The position numbers and the translations under genes are program-made. The notes beneath the pieces are model-generated. The model worked only from the letters and a program-made list of their open reading frames with translations, searched no databases and was not told the DNA's origin. DNA of 64,000 bases from Flavimaribacter sediminis (lineage in GTDB: Bacteria; Pseudomonadota; Alphaproteobacteria; Rhizobiales; Rhizobiaceae), in the NCBI RefSeq assembly GCF_019492055.1, contig NZ_JAICBX010000001.1, positions 930,001 through 994,000 on the forward strand. Reading direction: 5' to 3'. Of the stretch, positions 48,014 to 60,476 are shown one piece after another. Each line of letters opens with the position of its first letter. Position 1 is the first letter of the stretch.

Positions 48014-48158
48014 TCTGCTCCCAATAGCCGTAGCGTGATCAGCACATCTTGCCGCGTCGCTACAAATGATCAGTCAAGCGGTAGGGCGAATCAGGCGTCT
48101 TCCGGGAAACGCACGGTTGTTACGGAGAAGCCGGGTGCCTGTAGTCTTCATCATTCCC

Positions 48159-48173
48159 GGACAAAAATAGAAC
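48159..48173. promoter_or_regulatory. Candidate SOS (LexA) box 1 upstream of recA
   Basis: GGAC-N7-GAAC, one mismatch from the alphaproteobacterial LexA consensus GAAC-N7-GAAC (the reverse complement of GTTC-N7-GTTC). It lies 128 bp before recA. Confidence 0.5.
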
Positions 48174-48226
48174 AAAATATAATTTTTTGCATATTTACAA
48201 TTATTTAACTGCCTCTTGCGAAACTG

Positions 48227-48241
48227 GAACAAATAGGGTAC
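48227..48241. promoter_or_regulatory. Candidate SOS (LexA) box 2 upstream of recA
   Basis: GAAC-N7-GTAC, one mismatch from the same consensus, 60 bp before the recA start. Its position suits repression of recA; both boxes are in the AT-rich leader. Confidence 0.55.
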
Positions 48242-48300
48242 AAATGAACGTGTGCGGCGCTCATTGCCTGTCATGCCCAGATAACCTAAAGGTGGATTGA

Positions 48301-49380
48301 ATGGCTCAGAATTCATTGCGGCTCGTAGAGGAAAATTCGGTGGACAAAAGCAAGGCACTTGATGCGGCGCTCTCGCAGATCGAGCGGGCATTCGGCAAGG
48401 GCTCGATCATGAAGCTCGGCTCGAACGAGAACGTTGTCGAGATCGAGACGGTCTCCACCGGTTCGCTCGGACTGGACATCGCGCTCGGCGTCGGCGGCCT
48501 GCCGAAGGGGCGCATCATTGAGATTTACGGTCCGGAAAGCTCCGGCAAGACGACCATGGCGCTGCATACTGTCGCTGAGTCGCAGAAAAAGGGCGGCATT
48601 TGCGGTTTCATCGACGCCGAGCATGCGCTTGATCCGGTCTATGCCCGCAAGCTGGGCGTGGATCTTGAAAACCTGCTGATCTCTCAGCCGGACACCGGCG
48701 AACAGGCGCTCGAAATCGCCGATACGCTTGTGCGTTCCGGCGCGATCGACGTGCTGGTGATCGACTCCGTCGCGGCGCTGACGCCGCGCGCCGAAATCGA
48801 AGGCGAAATGGGCGATTCTCTGCCCGGCCTGCAGGCCCGGCTGATGAGCCAGGCGCTGCGCAAGTTGACGGGCTCGATCTCGCGCTCCAACTGCATGGTC
48901 ATCTTCATCAACCAGATCCGCATGAAGATCGGCGTCATGTTCGGTTCGCCCGAGACGACCACCGGCGGCAATGCGCTGAAGTTCTATGCCTCCGTGCGCC
49001 TCGACATTCGCCGCATCGGCTCCGTCAAGGATCGCGATGAGATCGTTGGCAACCAGACCCGCATCAAGGTCGTCAAAAACAAGATGGCGCCGCCCTTCAA
49101 GCAGGTGGAATTCGACATCATGTACGGCGAGGGCGTGTCGAAGACCGGCGAACTTGTCGACCTCGGCGTCAAGGCGGGCATCGTCGAAAAATCCGGCGCA
49201 TGGTTCTCCTACAACAGCCAGAGGCTGGGGCAGGGGCGCGAGAACGCCAAGCAGTTCCTTAAGGACAACCCGGAGATAGCGGCCGAGATCGAATTGGCCC
49301 TGCGCCAGAATGCAGGCCTTATCGCCGAGCAGATGCTCGATGACAGGGGTCCGGAAGAAGACGACGCGGCCGAAGCGTGA
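48301..49380 (+). CDS. recA: Recombinase RecA
   Basis: A 359-residue RecA, the strand-exchange and SOS coprotease protein. Walker A is GPESSGKT at residues 77-84, with '[21 protein letters not shown]' before it; loop 2 region is '[19 protein letters not shown]'; the C-terminus is acidic (EEDDAAEA). The ATG at 48301 follows AAAGGTGG at ideal spacing. A strong terminator lies 35 bp after the stop. No recX follows. Confidence 0.98.
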   Translation: MAQNSLRLVEENSVDKSKALDAALSQIERAFGKGSIMKLGSNENVVEIETVSTGSLGLDIALGVGGLPKGRIIEIYGPESSGKTTMALHTVAESQKKGGICGFIDAEHALDPVYARKLGVDLENLLISQPDTGEQALEIADTLVRSGAIDVLVIDSVAALTPRAEIEGEMGDSLPGLQARLMSQALRKLTGSISRSNCMVIFINQIRMKIGVMFGSPETTTGGNALKFYASVRLDIRRIGSVKDRDEIVGNQTRIKVVKNKMAPPFKQVEFDIMYGEGVSKTGELVDLGVKAGIVEKSGAWFSYNSQRLGQGRENAKQFLKDNPEIAAEIELALRQNAGLIAEQMLDDRGPEEDDAAEA

Positions 49381-49414
49381 TCCATCCCCGCTGATATTTG
49401 TCAGCGTTCCCAGG

Positions 49415-49445
49415 AACCGGCGGCGTCTTCGTGACGCCGCCGGTT
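49415..49445 (+). terminator. Intrinsic terminator after recA
   Basis: Perfect 13-bp GC-rich stem (49415-49427 with 49433-49445), 5-base loop, modest T content after it. Confidence 0.78.
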
Positions 49446-49600
49446 TCGTCCGTATTTGCGGCGTCTGAATGCTGGCGTCCGCGAACCCGGACAAGGCCCC
49501 TCAAGTGTATCTGGACAGTCCGCGGCGAGATGGATAAAAGCCGCATGGATCAAGGCGACCGCATCAGGGTCGCCGCAAGGCGTAGGGTAAAGGGCTGGCG

Positions 49601-52261
<2,661 letters not shown>

Positions 52262-52281
52262 CCTGATTGCCAAAAACCGCG

Positions 52282-52392
52282 ATTCCCGAAACAAAGCCAG
52301 ATGAGGCGGTTTGTCTCACGAGAGCCAATTCCCGAAACAAAGCCAGAGGGGGCTTTTTTGCCCGCGAAAGCCAATTCCCGAAACAAAGCCAG
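52282..52392. repeat. Three 19-bp direct repeats at exact 46-bp period after alaS
   Basis: ATTCCCGAAACAAAGCCAG occurs at 52282, 52328 and 52374, exactly 46 bp apart, beginning 20 bp after the alaS stop. The 27-bp intervals share only partial similarity; copies 2 and 3 also share AGCCA before the core. It is too short and uniform in spacing to be a CRISPR array. Confidence 0.9.
52339..52359 (+). terminator. Probable alaS terminator within the second repeat copy
   Basis: AAAGCC pairs with GGCTTT around a 6-base loop and is followed by TTT, giving a 6-bp stem. The left arm is part of the repeat core, so copies of the repeat seed possible terminator stems. Confidence 0.5.
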
Positions 52393-52463
52393 ATTTTATT
52401 GGTTTATGCAAAACAGTATTTAGCAATTTAAAAACAATAACTTAAATATAAATCCTCCCTCAT

Positions 52464-52521
52464 GCCGGGCTCGACCCGGCTTCCGGAAAAGGCTCTCGGC
52501 GACTGCAAGGTCCGGGTCGAG
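52464..52521. repeat. Palindromic intergenic element
   Basis: GCCGGG-CTCGA-CCCGGC is a 6-bp stem with 5-base loop at 52464-52480, and CCGGGTCGAG at 52512-52521 is the reverse complement of CTCGACCCGG at 52470-52479. The 'CATGCCGGGCTCGACCCGGC' wording resembles the short dispersed palindromes common between genes in Rhizobiales (REP/RIME-like), from memory. Confidence 0.55.
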
Positions 52522-52615
52522 ATTTTGGAAAGTTTACACGGCGAACTGTTCGCCGGTTGTAGCCTTTGGTCATGAAACCTGTAGTATTTCCCCCGACATG
52601 TTCGGGAGTTATTCA

Positions 52616-54649
52616 ATGAAAGCAATTTCAGCCGCCGCAGTCCTGTTTGTTTTTACGGCAACCTCTCAGGTTAATGCGCAAGAGGATGTTCGAGGCGCGC
52701 TGGAAACGTGGCTCAATGTCAATGATGTCCCAGGGCTTGCTTTAACCCACGGCGCAATAGAAGAGCGTGACGATCAAACGGTAATCGAGGATATCAAACT
52801 CGAATATCAGGTAACCCTCGACAGCGAATTGGGCGTCCATGTCAATGGCGTGTACGGAACTTGGGTATTGGACTTCAGTCTCGAGATTCCGGAAACGGTT
52901 CTTCATGGTCTCGAGTTCCGGAGTGATGGAGTTGAGGCAAGCAAGATTAGTTATCCCGAGGACATGCAGTACCTGCTGTCGCTCGCATCCGATAGAGGCC
53001 GAATCTCTGTTAAAGGCGGTGTCGAGGAATACAGCGTAGAAGGATTCTTCTTTCCTGCTCTACCTGAAATCGCCGACGATCCGGACCGGCCGGTCAGCCG
53101 ATTTGTACCCCTGATCCGGGCCTTGCAGGAAATACGGGTCGACCGGGCCGGGATGGGGCTTCTTTACGGCGAGATCGATACCGACTTGTCCGACGCCGGA
53201 GGAGGGGTCGTTTCAGGAAAGTTCACGCGGCGTGATATTGTGCTTTCCGGGTGGGAGAACGGAGTTATCGGCGCCTATGACAGCGGAGAGGCGCGCGAGG
53301 AATATACGTATCCTGATGAAAACGGAAAAATGACGACCCAGGTTGCGTCCACCAGAGAACTGCAATTTCGTGACTACAATTTGTTTGGTTCAGTTGACTT
53401 GCTGCAGCTGGGATCCATCGAAGAAACCGTGGTCCTGGGATCAATGATCCAGCGCGGGTATTTGAGTAATGTGTCCGGACAGCGGACTTCGATTGATGAA
53501 GTGTTGATCGAGGGAGTTACGATGAAACGCCCGGATTTCGATGTTCTTGGCTACATGGACTCCCTGATCACCGGTAGCGAAGTCGACGATACGCAATTCG
53601 AACGCATGTATTTGGAAACTCTGCGGAGCTTTTCACTCGCCCGCGCTGGTCTCCGCGGAATCTCCGTCGATGCCGAGCAGGATGGAAACCAGATCGACTT
53701 GAATCTGAGTCAATTCTTGCTCTCGGATCTGGGTTCGGAGGGTCTTGGCGAATTCTCGATGACCGATCTCGAATTCGGTGTCGAAAATTTCTTGGACATG
53801 AATTTCGAGAAGATCTTTATCAAGGATGTCGACTTTCCGTCCGTTTCCTGGATGAGACAAGTGATCGATAGTCCAGAAATTTTGGAAGATGTTGACCCAC
53901 TTTTGCTGGCGCGCGCTTTCACGCCCACTGCCCTCACGGCGGGTCTCGGGAAATTATCCCTTCAATTTGCCGGCACAGATGATGATTTGCTCCTTAACAG
54001 TTTCCACACCCGGTTCGAATCGGCGGTCTCACCCATTCCGACCCTCTTCGAACTTACGATCGACGGCTTCGAGATATCTGCCGACATGATTGAGGATCCG
54101 GATGCGGTCGTCATCTTCGAGGGCCTTGGCATCGAGAAGATCGCGCTCAACGAAGATTTCCGGATCGCATGGGATGAGGCCACCGGCGACGTCACGATAG
54201 ATCGTCTCGTTTTCGATCTGGGAAATGTCGGCAAGGTCAGCGGGCGTATGCAGATCGGAGGCGTTCCGCGCTTTGTGCTGGAAAACCCTGAAAAGCCGGA
54301 AGCCTTGATGGTCACCGCCAACCTGAAATCGCTTGAGCTGGATTTCGAGAACGCCGGCGCGGTTGAGGCCATCGTCACGGCGCGGGCCGACAATGACGGA
54401 ACGAGCGAGGTGGAGGCGCAGACAGCGCTGCTCCTGCAGGCGCTGAACAATCTGAGCCCGTTCGCAAGCAAGGAAGTGCTTGCTGACGTAGAAGCCGAAC
54501 TGTCAGACTTCCTCGAGAATCCGATATCGTTTCGCGTAACGCTGAAGCCCGAAAATCCTTTGCCGGTCGCCCAGATCGCGGCCGGCTTCATGACGTCGCC
54601 GCAGACCCTGCCGCAACTGCTTGGGCTGACGATCGAAGCCAATCACTGA
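52616..54649 (+). CDS. Large secreted protein of unknown function
   Basis: A 677-residue exported protein. The signal peptide is ISAAAVLFVFTATSQVNA with cleavage before QEDV. The mature chain has no transmembrane helix and no Cys in the part I read; it looks beta-rich with repeated short strands of the form 'GIEKIALNEDFRIAW' and 'VTIDRLVFDLGNVGKVSGRM'. The last 70 residues (FLENPISFRVTLKPENPLPV and APQTLPQLL-like end) resemble the C-termini of some long alphaproteobacterial periplasmic proteins. A DUF945/AsmA-like lipid or envelope role is only a guess. ATG 52616 has GGGAG at good spacing. Its first two thirds have lower GC and less biased codons than neighbours. Confidence 0.8.
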   Translation: MKAISAAAVLFVFTATSQVNAQEDVRGALETWLNVNDVPGLALTHGAIEERDDQTVIEDIKLEYQVTLDSELGVHVNGVYGTWVLDFSLEIPETVLHGLEFRSDGVEASKISYPEDMQYLLSLASDRGRISVKGGVEEYSVEGFFFPALPEIADDPDRPVSRFVPLIRALQEIRVDRAGMGLLYGEIDTDLSDAGGGVVSGKFTRRDIVLSGWENGVIGAYDSGEAREEYTYPDENGKMTTQVASTRELQFRDYNLFGSVDLLQLGSIEETVVLGSMIQRGYLSNVSGQRTSIDEVLIEGVTMKRPDFDVLGYMDSLITGSEVDDTQFERMYLETLRSFSLARAGLRGISVDAEQDGNQIDLNLSQFLLSDLGSEGLGEFSMTDLEFGVENFLDMNFEKIFIKDVDFPSVSWMRQVIDSPEILEDVDPLLLARAFTPTALTAGLGKLSLQFAGTDDDLLLNSFHTRFESAVSPIPTLFELTIDGFEISADMIEDPDAVVIFEGLGIEKIALNEDFRIAWDEATGDVTIDRLVFDLGNVGKVSGRMQIGGVPRFVLENPEKPEALMVTANLKSLELDFENAGAVEAIVTARADNDGTSEVEAQTALLLQALNNLSPFASKEVLADVEAELSDFLENPISFRVTLKPENPLPVAQIAAGFMTSPQTLPQLLGLTIEANH

Positions 54650-54662
54650 TTTCTCATACAAA

Positions 54663-54685
54663 AACCCCGCCGGTGAGGCGGGGTT
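54663..54685 (-). terminator. Intrinsic terminator of icd
   Basis: Perfect 9-bp stem (54663-54671 with 54677-54685), 5-base loop; read on the minus strand it is followed by TTTTTG. It may also stop the convergent orphan gene. Confidence 0.85.
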
Positions 54686-54714
54686 GATCGTTCGTCTGTA
54701 TTGAGCAATTGGCC

Positions 54715-55926
54715 TCAGGCCATCGCCTTCTGCAGGTTCTCGTCCACCTTGTCGAGGAAGCCGGTGGTCGAAAGCCAGGGCTGGTCTGGGCCGATCAGCA
54801 GCGCCAGGTCCTTCGTCATGTGGCCGCTTTCCACGGTGTCCACGCAGACTTTTTCAAGCGTGTCGGCGAATTTGGCCAGCGCCTCGTTGTTGTCGAGCTT
54901 CGCCCGGTGGGCGAGGCCGCGCGTCCACGCGAAGATGGAGGCGATCGAGTTGGTCGAGGTTTCCTCGCCCTTCTGATGCTGGCGGTAGTGGCGCGTCACG
55001 GTGCCGTGCGCGGCTTCCGCCTCGACCGTCTTGCCGTCCGGCGTCATCAGAACGGACGTCATCAGGCCGAGCGAGCCGAAGCCCTGAGCCACCGTGTCGG
55101 ACTGCACGTCGCCGTCGTAGTTCTTGCAGGCCCAGACATAGCCGCCGGACCATTTCAGGTTGGCCGCCACCATGTCGTCGATCAGGCGGTGCTCGTAGGT
55201 GATGCCGGCTTCCTTGAAGGCGTCCTGGAATTCCGCCTCGTAGATTTCCTGGAAGATGTCCTTGAAGCGGCCGTCATAGACCTTGAGGATCGTGTTCTTG
55301 GTCGACAGGTAGACCGGAACCTTCCGCTGCAGGCCGTAGTTCAACGAGGCGCGAGCGAAGTCGGTGATCGAGGCGTCGAGATTGTACATGCCCATGGCGA
55401 TGCCGGCGCCCGGCGCGTCGAAGACCTCGAATTCTTCTTCGTAGCCGTCTTCGCCGACGAATTTCATCGTCAGCTTGCCTTTGCCCGGAAACTTGAAGTC
55501 GGTCGCGCGATACTGGTCGCCGAAGGCGTGACGGCCGACAATCACCGGCCTCGTCCAGCCGGGAACGAGACGCGGCACGTTGTTGCAGATGATCGGCTCG
55601 CGGAAGATCACGCCGCCGAGAATGTTGCGGATGGTGCCGTTCGGCGAGCGCCACATTTTCTTGAGGCCGAATTCCTCGACGCGCGCCTCGTCCGGCGTAA
55701 TCGTCGCGCATTTGACGCCGACGCCGTGCTTCTTGATGGCGTTGGCCGCGTCGATGGTGATCTGGTCGTCCGTCGCGTCGCGGCTTTCCATGCCGAGGTC
55801 GTAATATTCAAGGTCGATGTCCAGATAGGGGTGTATCAACTTGTCCTTGATGAACTGCCAGATGATCCGGGTCATCTCGTCGCCGTCGAGTTCGACAACC
55901 GGATTTTCGACCTTGATTTTTGCCAT
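54715..55926 (-). CDS. icd: NADP-dependent isocitrate dehydrogenase
   Basis: A 403-residue homodimeric, eukaryote-type NADP-IDH of the TCA cycle, making 2-oxoglutarate and NADPH. Visible features: '[22 protein letters not shown]', here the diagnostic start is [14 protein letters not shown], then '[12 protein letters not shown]' for isocitrate, '[13 protein letters not shown]' and '[16 protein letters not shown]' for NADP. Complete length. It is convergent with the secreted orphan and preceded by a 164-bp gap shared with the divergent hydrolase. Confidence 0.96.
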   Translation of the reverse strand: MAKIKVENPVVELDGDEMTRIIWQFIKDKLIHPYLDIDLEYYDLGMESRDATDDQITIDAANAIKKHGVGVKCATITPDEARVEEFGLKKMWRSPNGTIRNILGGVIFREPIICNNVPRLVPGWTRPVIVGRHAFGDQYRATDFKFPGKGKLTMKFVGEDGYEEEFEVFDAPGAGIAMGMYNLDASITDFARASLNYGLQRKVPVYLSTKNTILKVYDGRFKDIFQEIYEAEFQDAFKEAGITYEHRLIDDMVAANLKWSGGYVWACKNYDGDVQSDTVAQGFGSLGLMTSVLMTPDGKTVEAEAAHGTVTRHYRQHQKGEETSTNSIASIFAWTRGLAHRAKLDNNEALAKFADTLEKVCVDTVESGHMTKDLALLIGPDQPWLSTTGFLDKVDENLQKAMA

Positions 55927-56090
55927 GAAGAAAGCCTCGTCTTTATGTTTTCGGGCGGTGCGCCCGCTGAGCTATCGTGAAGTTCGCGCTCCTATAACAC
56001 TGTGCGCCGTGAAGGCAAAGGTGGTGTTCCTGCTGATTTCGTCTTATGTGAGCGCCCGAGTGCTCATGTGGCGCCAATACAGGAAGAATC

Positions 56091-57023
56091 ATGCAACCCG
56101 AATTTCATGTTTTCGAGGAAGGCGAAGTGCGGCTTCACTACGCGGCGCTGGGGCGTCCGGATGCGCCGGCGCTGATCTGCCTGCATGGATTTCCGGAATA
56201 CTGGGCCGGCTTTCGCGATATCATGCCGTTGCTTGCCGCGCGTTTCCGCGTCTACGCGCCGGATCAGCGCGGCTACAATCTGTCATTCAAGCCGAAAGGC
56301 GTCGACGCCTATGCGGCCCGGCATCTCGCCGGCGACATCGCCCGCTTTATCGATCACGTTTCTCCGGATCAGCCAGTCCTGCTGTTCGGGCATGATTGGG
56401 GCGCTTCCGTCGCCTACGCCTATGCCTTCCGCCATCCGGAAAGGCTTACCGGTCTGGTCATCGCCAACGGCGTCCATCCGGTCACGTTCCAGCGGGCGCT
56501 ACTGTTCGACAAAGGCCAGCGCGAGGCGAGTTATTACATCCCGAGGCTTCGCAAACCCGGCGTCGAGGCGGCGCTCGAGGAGGACGACTACGCCCGCACG
56601 TTCAACATGATCGGGGGCTTTTCGTCGACGGACTGGCTGAGCGAGGATGTGAAAGAGGGATATCGCGACGCCTGGAGCCAGCCTGGCGCGATGGAAGCGA
56701 TGGTCAACTGGTATCGCGCGTCGCCCCTCGTTGTGCCGGCGGCGGATGCGGACGCAGCCGGAATCGAACGCGAAGCAGAGCGTCTGCTCGACATTCCGGC
56801 GGAACATGTCACGGTTCAGGTCCCGCATCTTGTCGTGTGGGGCGCTGACGACGCCGCCCTCAAAGACGTCTGTCTGGACGGTCTTGAGGACTTTGCGCCG
56901 GATCTGGAGATCCACCGGATGGAGGGAACAGGGCACTGGCTCCTGCATGAAAGGCCGCAGGAGGTTTCCGGCGCGGTTTTCGATTGGCTTGACAGGAAGG
57001 GCATAGTCTCCGGACGGGCGTAG
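56091..57023 (+). CDS. Alpha/beta hydrolase, epoxide-hydrolase-like
   Basis: A 310-residue hydrolase. The oxyanion motif HGFPEYW and nucleophile elbow GHDWGAS (Asp nucleophile) are those of soluble epoxide hydrolases and haloalkane dehalogenases; the C-terminal His is in 'EGTGHWLLHERP' and the acid in 'VWGADDAALK'. A lid domain lies between about 130 and 220. Candidate activity is epoxide hydrolysis or dehalogenation; not certain. The methyltransferase gene starts 3 bp after its stop, so the two are in one unit. Confidence 0.87.
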   Translation: MQPEFHVFEEGEVRLHYAALGRPDAPALICLHGFPEYWAGFRDIMPLLAARFRVYAPDQRGYNLSFKPKGVDAYAARHLAGDIARFIDHVSPDQPVLLFGHDWGASVAYAYAFRHPERLTGLVIANGVHPVTFQRALLFDKGQREASYYIPRLRKPGVEAALEEDDYARTFNMIGGFSSTDWLSEDVKEGYRDAWSQPGAMEAMVNWYRASPLVVPAADADAAGIEREAERLLDIPAEHVTVQVPHLVVWGADDAALKDVCLDGLEDFAPDLEIHRMEGTGHWLLHERPQEVSGAVFDWLDRKGIVSGRA

Positions 57024-57026
57024 CGT

Positions 57027-57854
57027 ATGGCGGGAACAGACCGGCAGAAGAAACTCATGACAGGCGGCCCGGCGATCATTCTCGTCGAGCCGCAACTCGG
57101 CGAGAATATCGGCATGGTGGCGCGCGCCATGGCGAATTTCGGACTGTCGGACCTGCGGCTGGTCAATCCGCGCGACGGCTGGCCGAACGACAAGGCACGC
57201 TCGGCCGCCAGCAAGGCCGACCACGTGATCGATGCGACACAGGTTTTCGATACTCTGGCGGAAGCGATCGCCGATCTGAATTTCGTCGTCGCCACCACCG
57301 CGCGGGAACGCGACGGCTTCAAGCCCGTCTGCGGGCCGGTCGAGGCGACCGGAAAGCTGCGCCGCGTGGAGGAAGGCGACGGGCGCGCCGGAATTCTTTT
57401 CGGCCGCGAACGCTGGGGATTGAAGAACCACGAGATCACGCTTGCCGACGAGATCGTCACCTTTCCGGTCAATCCCGCCTTCGCATCGCTGAACATCGCG
57501 CAGGCCGTGCTCCTCATGGCCTATGAATGGATGAAATCGGGTATGGAGAGCGACCTGCCGGCCGATTTCAGGCAAGCGGAAATGGAGCCGGCCACCAAGG
57601 CCGACATGCAGGGCCTGTTCGATCATCTGGAGGAGGCGCTGGAGGCGCGTGGTTATTTCAGGCCCGCCTCGAAAAAACCGAAAATGGTGGAGAACCTGCG
57701 CGCCGTACTCAGTCGACAGGGTTTCTTCCTGCCGGAAATCAATCTCTTGAGAGGCGTGATACGGTCGCTCGACCGGTTCAGCCGCAAAAAGCCGAAAGGC
57801 AGTGGAGCGCCGGACATGGACCCAAGCGACGAGGCGGTACATTCCGGTGAGTGA
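57027..57854 (+). CDS. TrmJ-family (SpoU) RNA methyltransferase
   Basis: A 275-residue SPOUT methyltransferase. Motif 1 is [14 protein letters not shown], motif 2 is '[15 protein letters not shown]' and motif 3 is '[19 protein letters not shown]', the knot that binds S-adenosylmethionine. The C-terminal ~90 residues carry an extension like TrmJ, which 2'-O-methylates position 32 of tRNA. The substrate (tRNA or rRNA) is inferred by family. It overlaps murI by 8 bp. Confidence 0.9.
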   Translation: MAGTDRQKKLMTGGPAIILVEPQLGENIGMVARAMANFGLSDLRLVNPRDGWPNDKARSAASKADHVIDATQVFDTLAEAIADLNFVVATTARERDGFKPVCGPVEATGKLRRVEEGDGRAGILFGRERWGLKNHEITLADEIVTFPVNPAFASLNIAQAVLLMAYEWMKSGMESDLPADFRQAEMEPATKADMQGLFDHLEEALEARGYFRPASKKPKMVENLRAVLSRQGFFLPEINLLRGVIRSLDRFSRKKPKGSGAPDMDPSDEAVHSGE

Positions 57855-58632
57855 CGGACCGATCCTCGTTTTCGATTCAGGCATCGGCGGGCTGACGGTC
57901 CTGCGCGAGGCGCGGGTTCTGATGCCCGATCGCCGGTTCGTGTATGTCGTCGATGACGCCGCCTTTCCCTACGGCGGGTGGGAAGAGGGCGCTCTCGATC
58001 GCCATATCGTCAATTTGTTCGGCCGACTCATTGAGGAGCACCAGCCGCAGCTCTGCGTGATCGCCTGCAACACCGCGTCGACGCTGGTGCTTGGTAGTTT
58101 GCGCAAGGCCTTCGCCGACATGCCTTTTGTCGGCACCGTGCCGGCGATCAAACCGGCGGCCGAGCGCACGCGCTCCGGCCTGGTCTCGGTGCTTGCGACC
58201 CCCGGCACGGTTAAACGCGCCTACACGCGCGATCTTATCCAGTCCTTTGCCGCACAATGCCATGTGCGGCTGGTCGGCTCGGAAAATCTGGCGTCTCTTG
58301 CTGAAAGGCATATTCGCGGCGTGCACAATGATCCGGCTGCTGTCCTGGCGGAGATCGAGCCCTGTTTTGTCGAACAGGACGGCGAGCGCACCGATATCGT
58401 CGTGCTTGCCTGCACCCATTACCCTTTTCTCGCCAATGTGTTTCGACGTCTCGCGCCCTGGCCCGTGGACTGGCTGGATCCGGCCGAAGCGATCGCCCGG
58501 CGTGCGCTGTCGCTGCTGCCCGATGTCCGCGCCGTCTCTGATGAGCCGGATATTGCCGTTTTCACGTCGGGAGCGCCAGACTTTGCGATCCGCCGGCTGA
58601 TGGGCGGGTTCGGACTTTCGGTCTCGACATGA
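57847..58632 (+). CDS. murI: Glutamate racemase
   Basis: A 261-residue racemase that supplies D-glutamate for peptidoglycan. The two catalytic Cys motifs are present: IACNTAST (N-terminal Cys) and LACTHYPFL (C-terminal Cys), with the substrate motif [10 protein letters not shown] at the start. Start GTG at 57847 overlaps the methyltransferase stop by 8 bp. A terminator at 58679 ends the three-gene unit of hydrolase, methyltransferase and murI. Confidence 0.94.
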   Translation: MSDGPILVFDSGIGGLTVLREARVLMPDRRFVYVVDDAAFPYGGWEEGALDRHIVNLFGRLIEEHQPQLCVIACNTASTLVLGSLRKAFADMPFVGTVPAIKPAAERTRSGLVSVLATPGTVKRAYTRDLIQSFAAQCHVRLVGSENLASLAERHIRGVHNDPAAVLAEIEPCFVEQDGERTDIVVLACTHYPFLANVFRRLAPWPVDWLDPAEAIARRALSLLPDVRAVSDEPDIAVFTSGAPDFAIRRLMGGFGLSVST

Positions 58633-58678
58633 TTTTCGTTGACTTTGCTCCGGGTTTCTCCTAATCAACCCCGGAATT

Positions 58679-58700
58679 CGGGCCTCGCGGCCCGTTTTTT
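58679..58700 (+). terminator. Intrinsic terminator after murI
   Basis: 6-bp GC stem (58679-58684 with 58689-58694), TCGC loop, then TTTTTT; a textbook factor-independent terminator. Confidence 0.88.
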
Positions 58701-58841
58701 CATTACGTGTCCCGTGAATATCCGTTTTCGCATGAGTGCTGCGGATATTCTGTCAGTCGGCAAAAACAGCCGGCAGAGGAGGGCGCGTTTCCTTCAACCG
58801 GTTTGGAGACAAGCCGGTGCAACTGTATGAAAGGGAATGCG

Positions 58842-59459
58842 GTGAGCAAGCGCGAACCATCCAAATACAAACTCGATCGCCGTATGGGCGAAAACATCTG
58901 GGGACGTCCGAAGTCTCCGGTCAACCGTCGTGAATATGGCCCCGGCCAGCACGGACAGCGCCGCAAGGGCAAGCTTTCCGACTTCGGCGTACAGCTTCGC
59001 GCCAAGCAGAAGCTGAAGGGCTACTACGGCGATATCCGTGAAAAGCAGTTCCGCAAGATCTACGACGAAGCCAACCGCCGGAAGGGCGATACGCCGGAAA
59101 ACCTGATAGGTCTCCTGGAATCGCGTCTGGACGCTGTCGTCTACCGCGCAAAATTCGTGCCGACGGTCTTCGCCGCTCGCCAGTTTGTCAACCACGGTCA
59201 CGTCACGGTCAATGGCGTTCGCACCAACATCCCGTCCTACCGCTGCAAGCCGGGCGACGTGATCGAAGTTCGCGAAAAGTCCAAGCAGATGGTGCTGGTT
59301 CTGGAATCGGTGCAGCTCGCCGAACGCGACGTGCCGGAATACGTCGAAGCAGACCACAACAAGATGGTCGCCACTTTCGTGCGTGTGCCGGGTCTGGCCG
59401 ATGTGCCGTATCCGGTGCATATGGAACCGAACCTCGTGGTCGAGTTCTATTCACGCTGA
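58842..59459 (+). CDS. rpsD: 30S ribosomal protein S4
   Basis: A 205-residue S4, which nucleates 30S assembly on 16S rRNA. The family start [20 protein letters not shown] follows a GTG codon at 58842 with AAGGGA 5 bp upstream; an ATG at 58827 would add five residues (MKGNA) that the usual 205-residue form lacks. It has '[16 protein letters not shown]' and the S4 RNA-binding domain '[29 protein letters not shown]', core [13 protein letters not shown]. The gene stands alone between terminators, outside the ribosomal operon, as is usual in alphaproteobacteria. Confidence 0.97.
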   Translation: MSKREPSKYKLDRRMGENIWGRPKSPVNRREYGPGQHGQRRKGKLSDFGVQLRAKQKLKGYYGDIREKQFRKIYDEANRRKGDTPENLIGLLESRLDAVVYRAKFVPTVFAARQFVNHGHVTVNGVRTNIPSYRCKPGDVIEVREKSKQMVLVLESVQLAERDVPEYVEADHNKMVATFVRVPGLADVPYPVHMEPNLVVEFYSR

Positions 59460-59483
59460 TCGGTTTTCGACAGTCGACATTCG

Positions 59484-59514
59484 AAGCCGCCGGTTTGCTC
59501 CGGCGGCTTTTTTG
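59484..59514 (+). terminator. Intrinsic terminator after rpsD
   Basis: Perfect 10-bp stem (59484-59493 with 59500-59509), 6-base loop and a long T-rich tail. Confidence 0.92.
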
Positions 59515-59568
59515 TTTTAATCCTTGCCTTCGCGATCCAGCGCGATTCAAACCGAACCGGAACGTCTC

Positions 59569-60474
59569 ATGACCACCGCCGAAACCGCAGTCGAGGCTTG
59601 GACAGAGCCTGTCGTGGATATGCCCGGCTCTGCAATGTCGTATCATCCGATGTTCAGGGACGCGCCGGGGTCGGTCAGCTTCAAGAAGCTGAGAAAGCGC
59701 CTGTTGCGGCAGACGCGGGAAGCCATCGACAGCTATGCAATGGTGGACACGGACGCACAGCGGCGTCCGCGCTGGCTGGTCGCGCTGTCGGGCGGCAAGG
59801 ATTCCTATGGTATGCTGGCGCTGTTGCTCGATCTGCAATGGCGCGGGTTGCTTCCCGTCGATCTACTGGCCTGTAATCTCGATCAGGGTCAGCCGAATTT
59901 CCCGAAGCATGTTTTGCCGGAGTTTCTCGAGGCGAACGGCGTCGCGCACCGGATCGAATATCGCGACACCTATTCCATCGTCACTGACAAGCTGCCCGAG
60001 ACGAGCACCTACTGCTCGCTCTGCTCGCGCCTCAGACGCGGACATCTCTATCGCATCGCTCGCGAGGAAGGATGCGAGGCGCTGGTGCTCGGCCACCACC
60101 GCGAAGACATCCTCGAAACGTTCTTCATGAACCTGTTCCACGGTGGGCGGCTGGAGGCCATGCCGCCGAAACTCGTCAACGACGAAGGCGACCTTCTCGT
60201 CCTGCGTCCGCTGGCGCTCTGCGCCGAGGACGATCTGGCGAAATTCGCCGAAGCCCTGCGTTTTCCTATCATTCCCTGCGATCTCTGCGGGTCACAGGAC
60301 GGGCTGCAGCGCAACGCCATGAAGGCGATGATCGCCGATATCGAGCGCCGCATGCCGGGACGCAAGGACGCGATGATCCGGGCGCTCGCCAATACACGGC
60401 CGTCACATCTTCTTGATACGAAACTGTTCGACTTTGCAGGCCTTTCTCTCAAGACAGACCCGACACCGGAGTAA
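59569..60474 (+). CDS. ttcA: tRNA 2-thiocytidine(32) synthetase TtcA
   Basis: A 301-residue protein that thiolates C32 in certain tRNAs using ATP and an iron-sulfur cluster. Markers: ATP-pyrophosphatase P-loop SGGKDS, Cys pair CSLC and second motif CDLCGSQ, and '[16 protein letters not shown]'. The ATG at 59569 is taken as start (alternative 59524). It has a 45-residue N-terminal extension before '[14 protein letters not shown]', as in other alphaproteobacteria. It is followed 2 bp later by the phosphatase gene. Confidence 0.92.
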   Translation: MTTAETAVEAWTEPVVDMPGSAMSYHPMFRDAPGSVSFKKLRKRLLRQTREAIDSYAMVDTDAQRRPRWLVALSGGKDSYGMLALLLDLQWRGLLPVDLLACNLDQGQPNFPKHVLPEFLEANGVAHRIEYRDTYSIVTDKLPETSTYCSLCSRLRRGHLYRIAREEGCEALVLGHHREDILETFFMNLFHGGRLEAMPPKLVNDEGDLLVLRPLALCAEDDLAKFAEALRFPIIPCDLCGSQDGLQRNAMKAMIADIERRMPGRKDAMIRALANTRPSHLLDTKLFDFAGLSLKTDPTPE

Positions 60475-60476
60475 AT

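Larger units (their letters stand above)
52262..52615. other. 354-bp intergenic region, alaS / secreted orphan
   Basis: It holds the 46-bp-period repeats, an AT-rich stretch at about 52393-52460 that could be a promoter, and a palindromic element at 52464-52521. No gene is supported. Confidence 0.7.

Noticed and set aside
52282-52392. CRISPR-like pattern of three repeats with 27-bp intervals
   Set aside because: Only 19-bp repeats, three copies, intervals partly similar to each other, no cas genes in the window.
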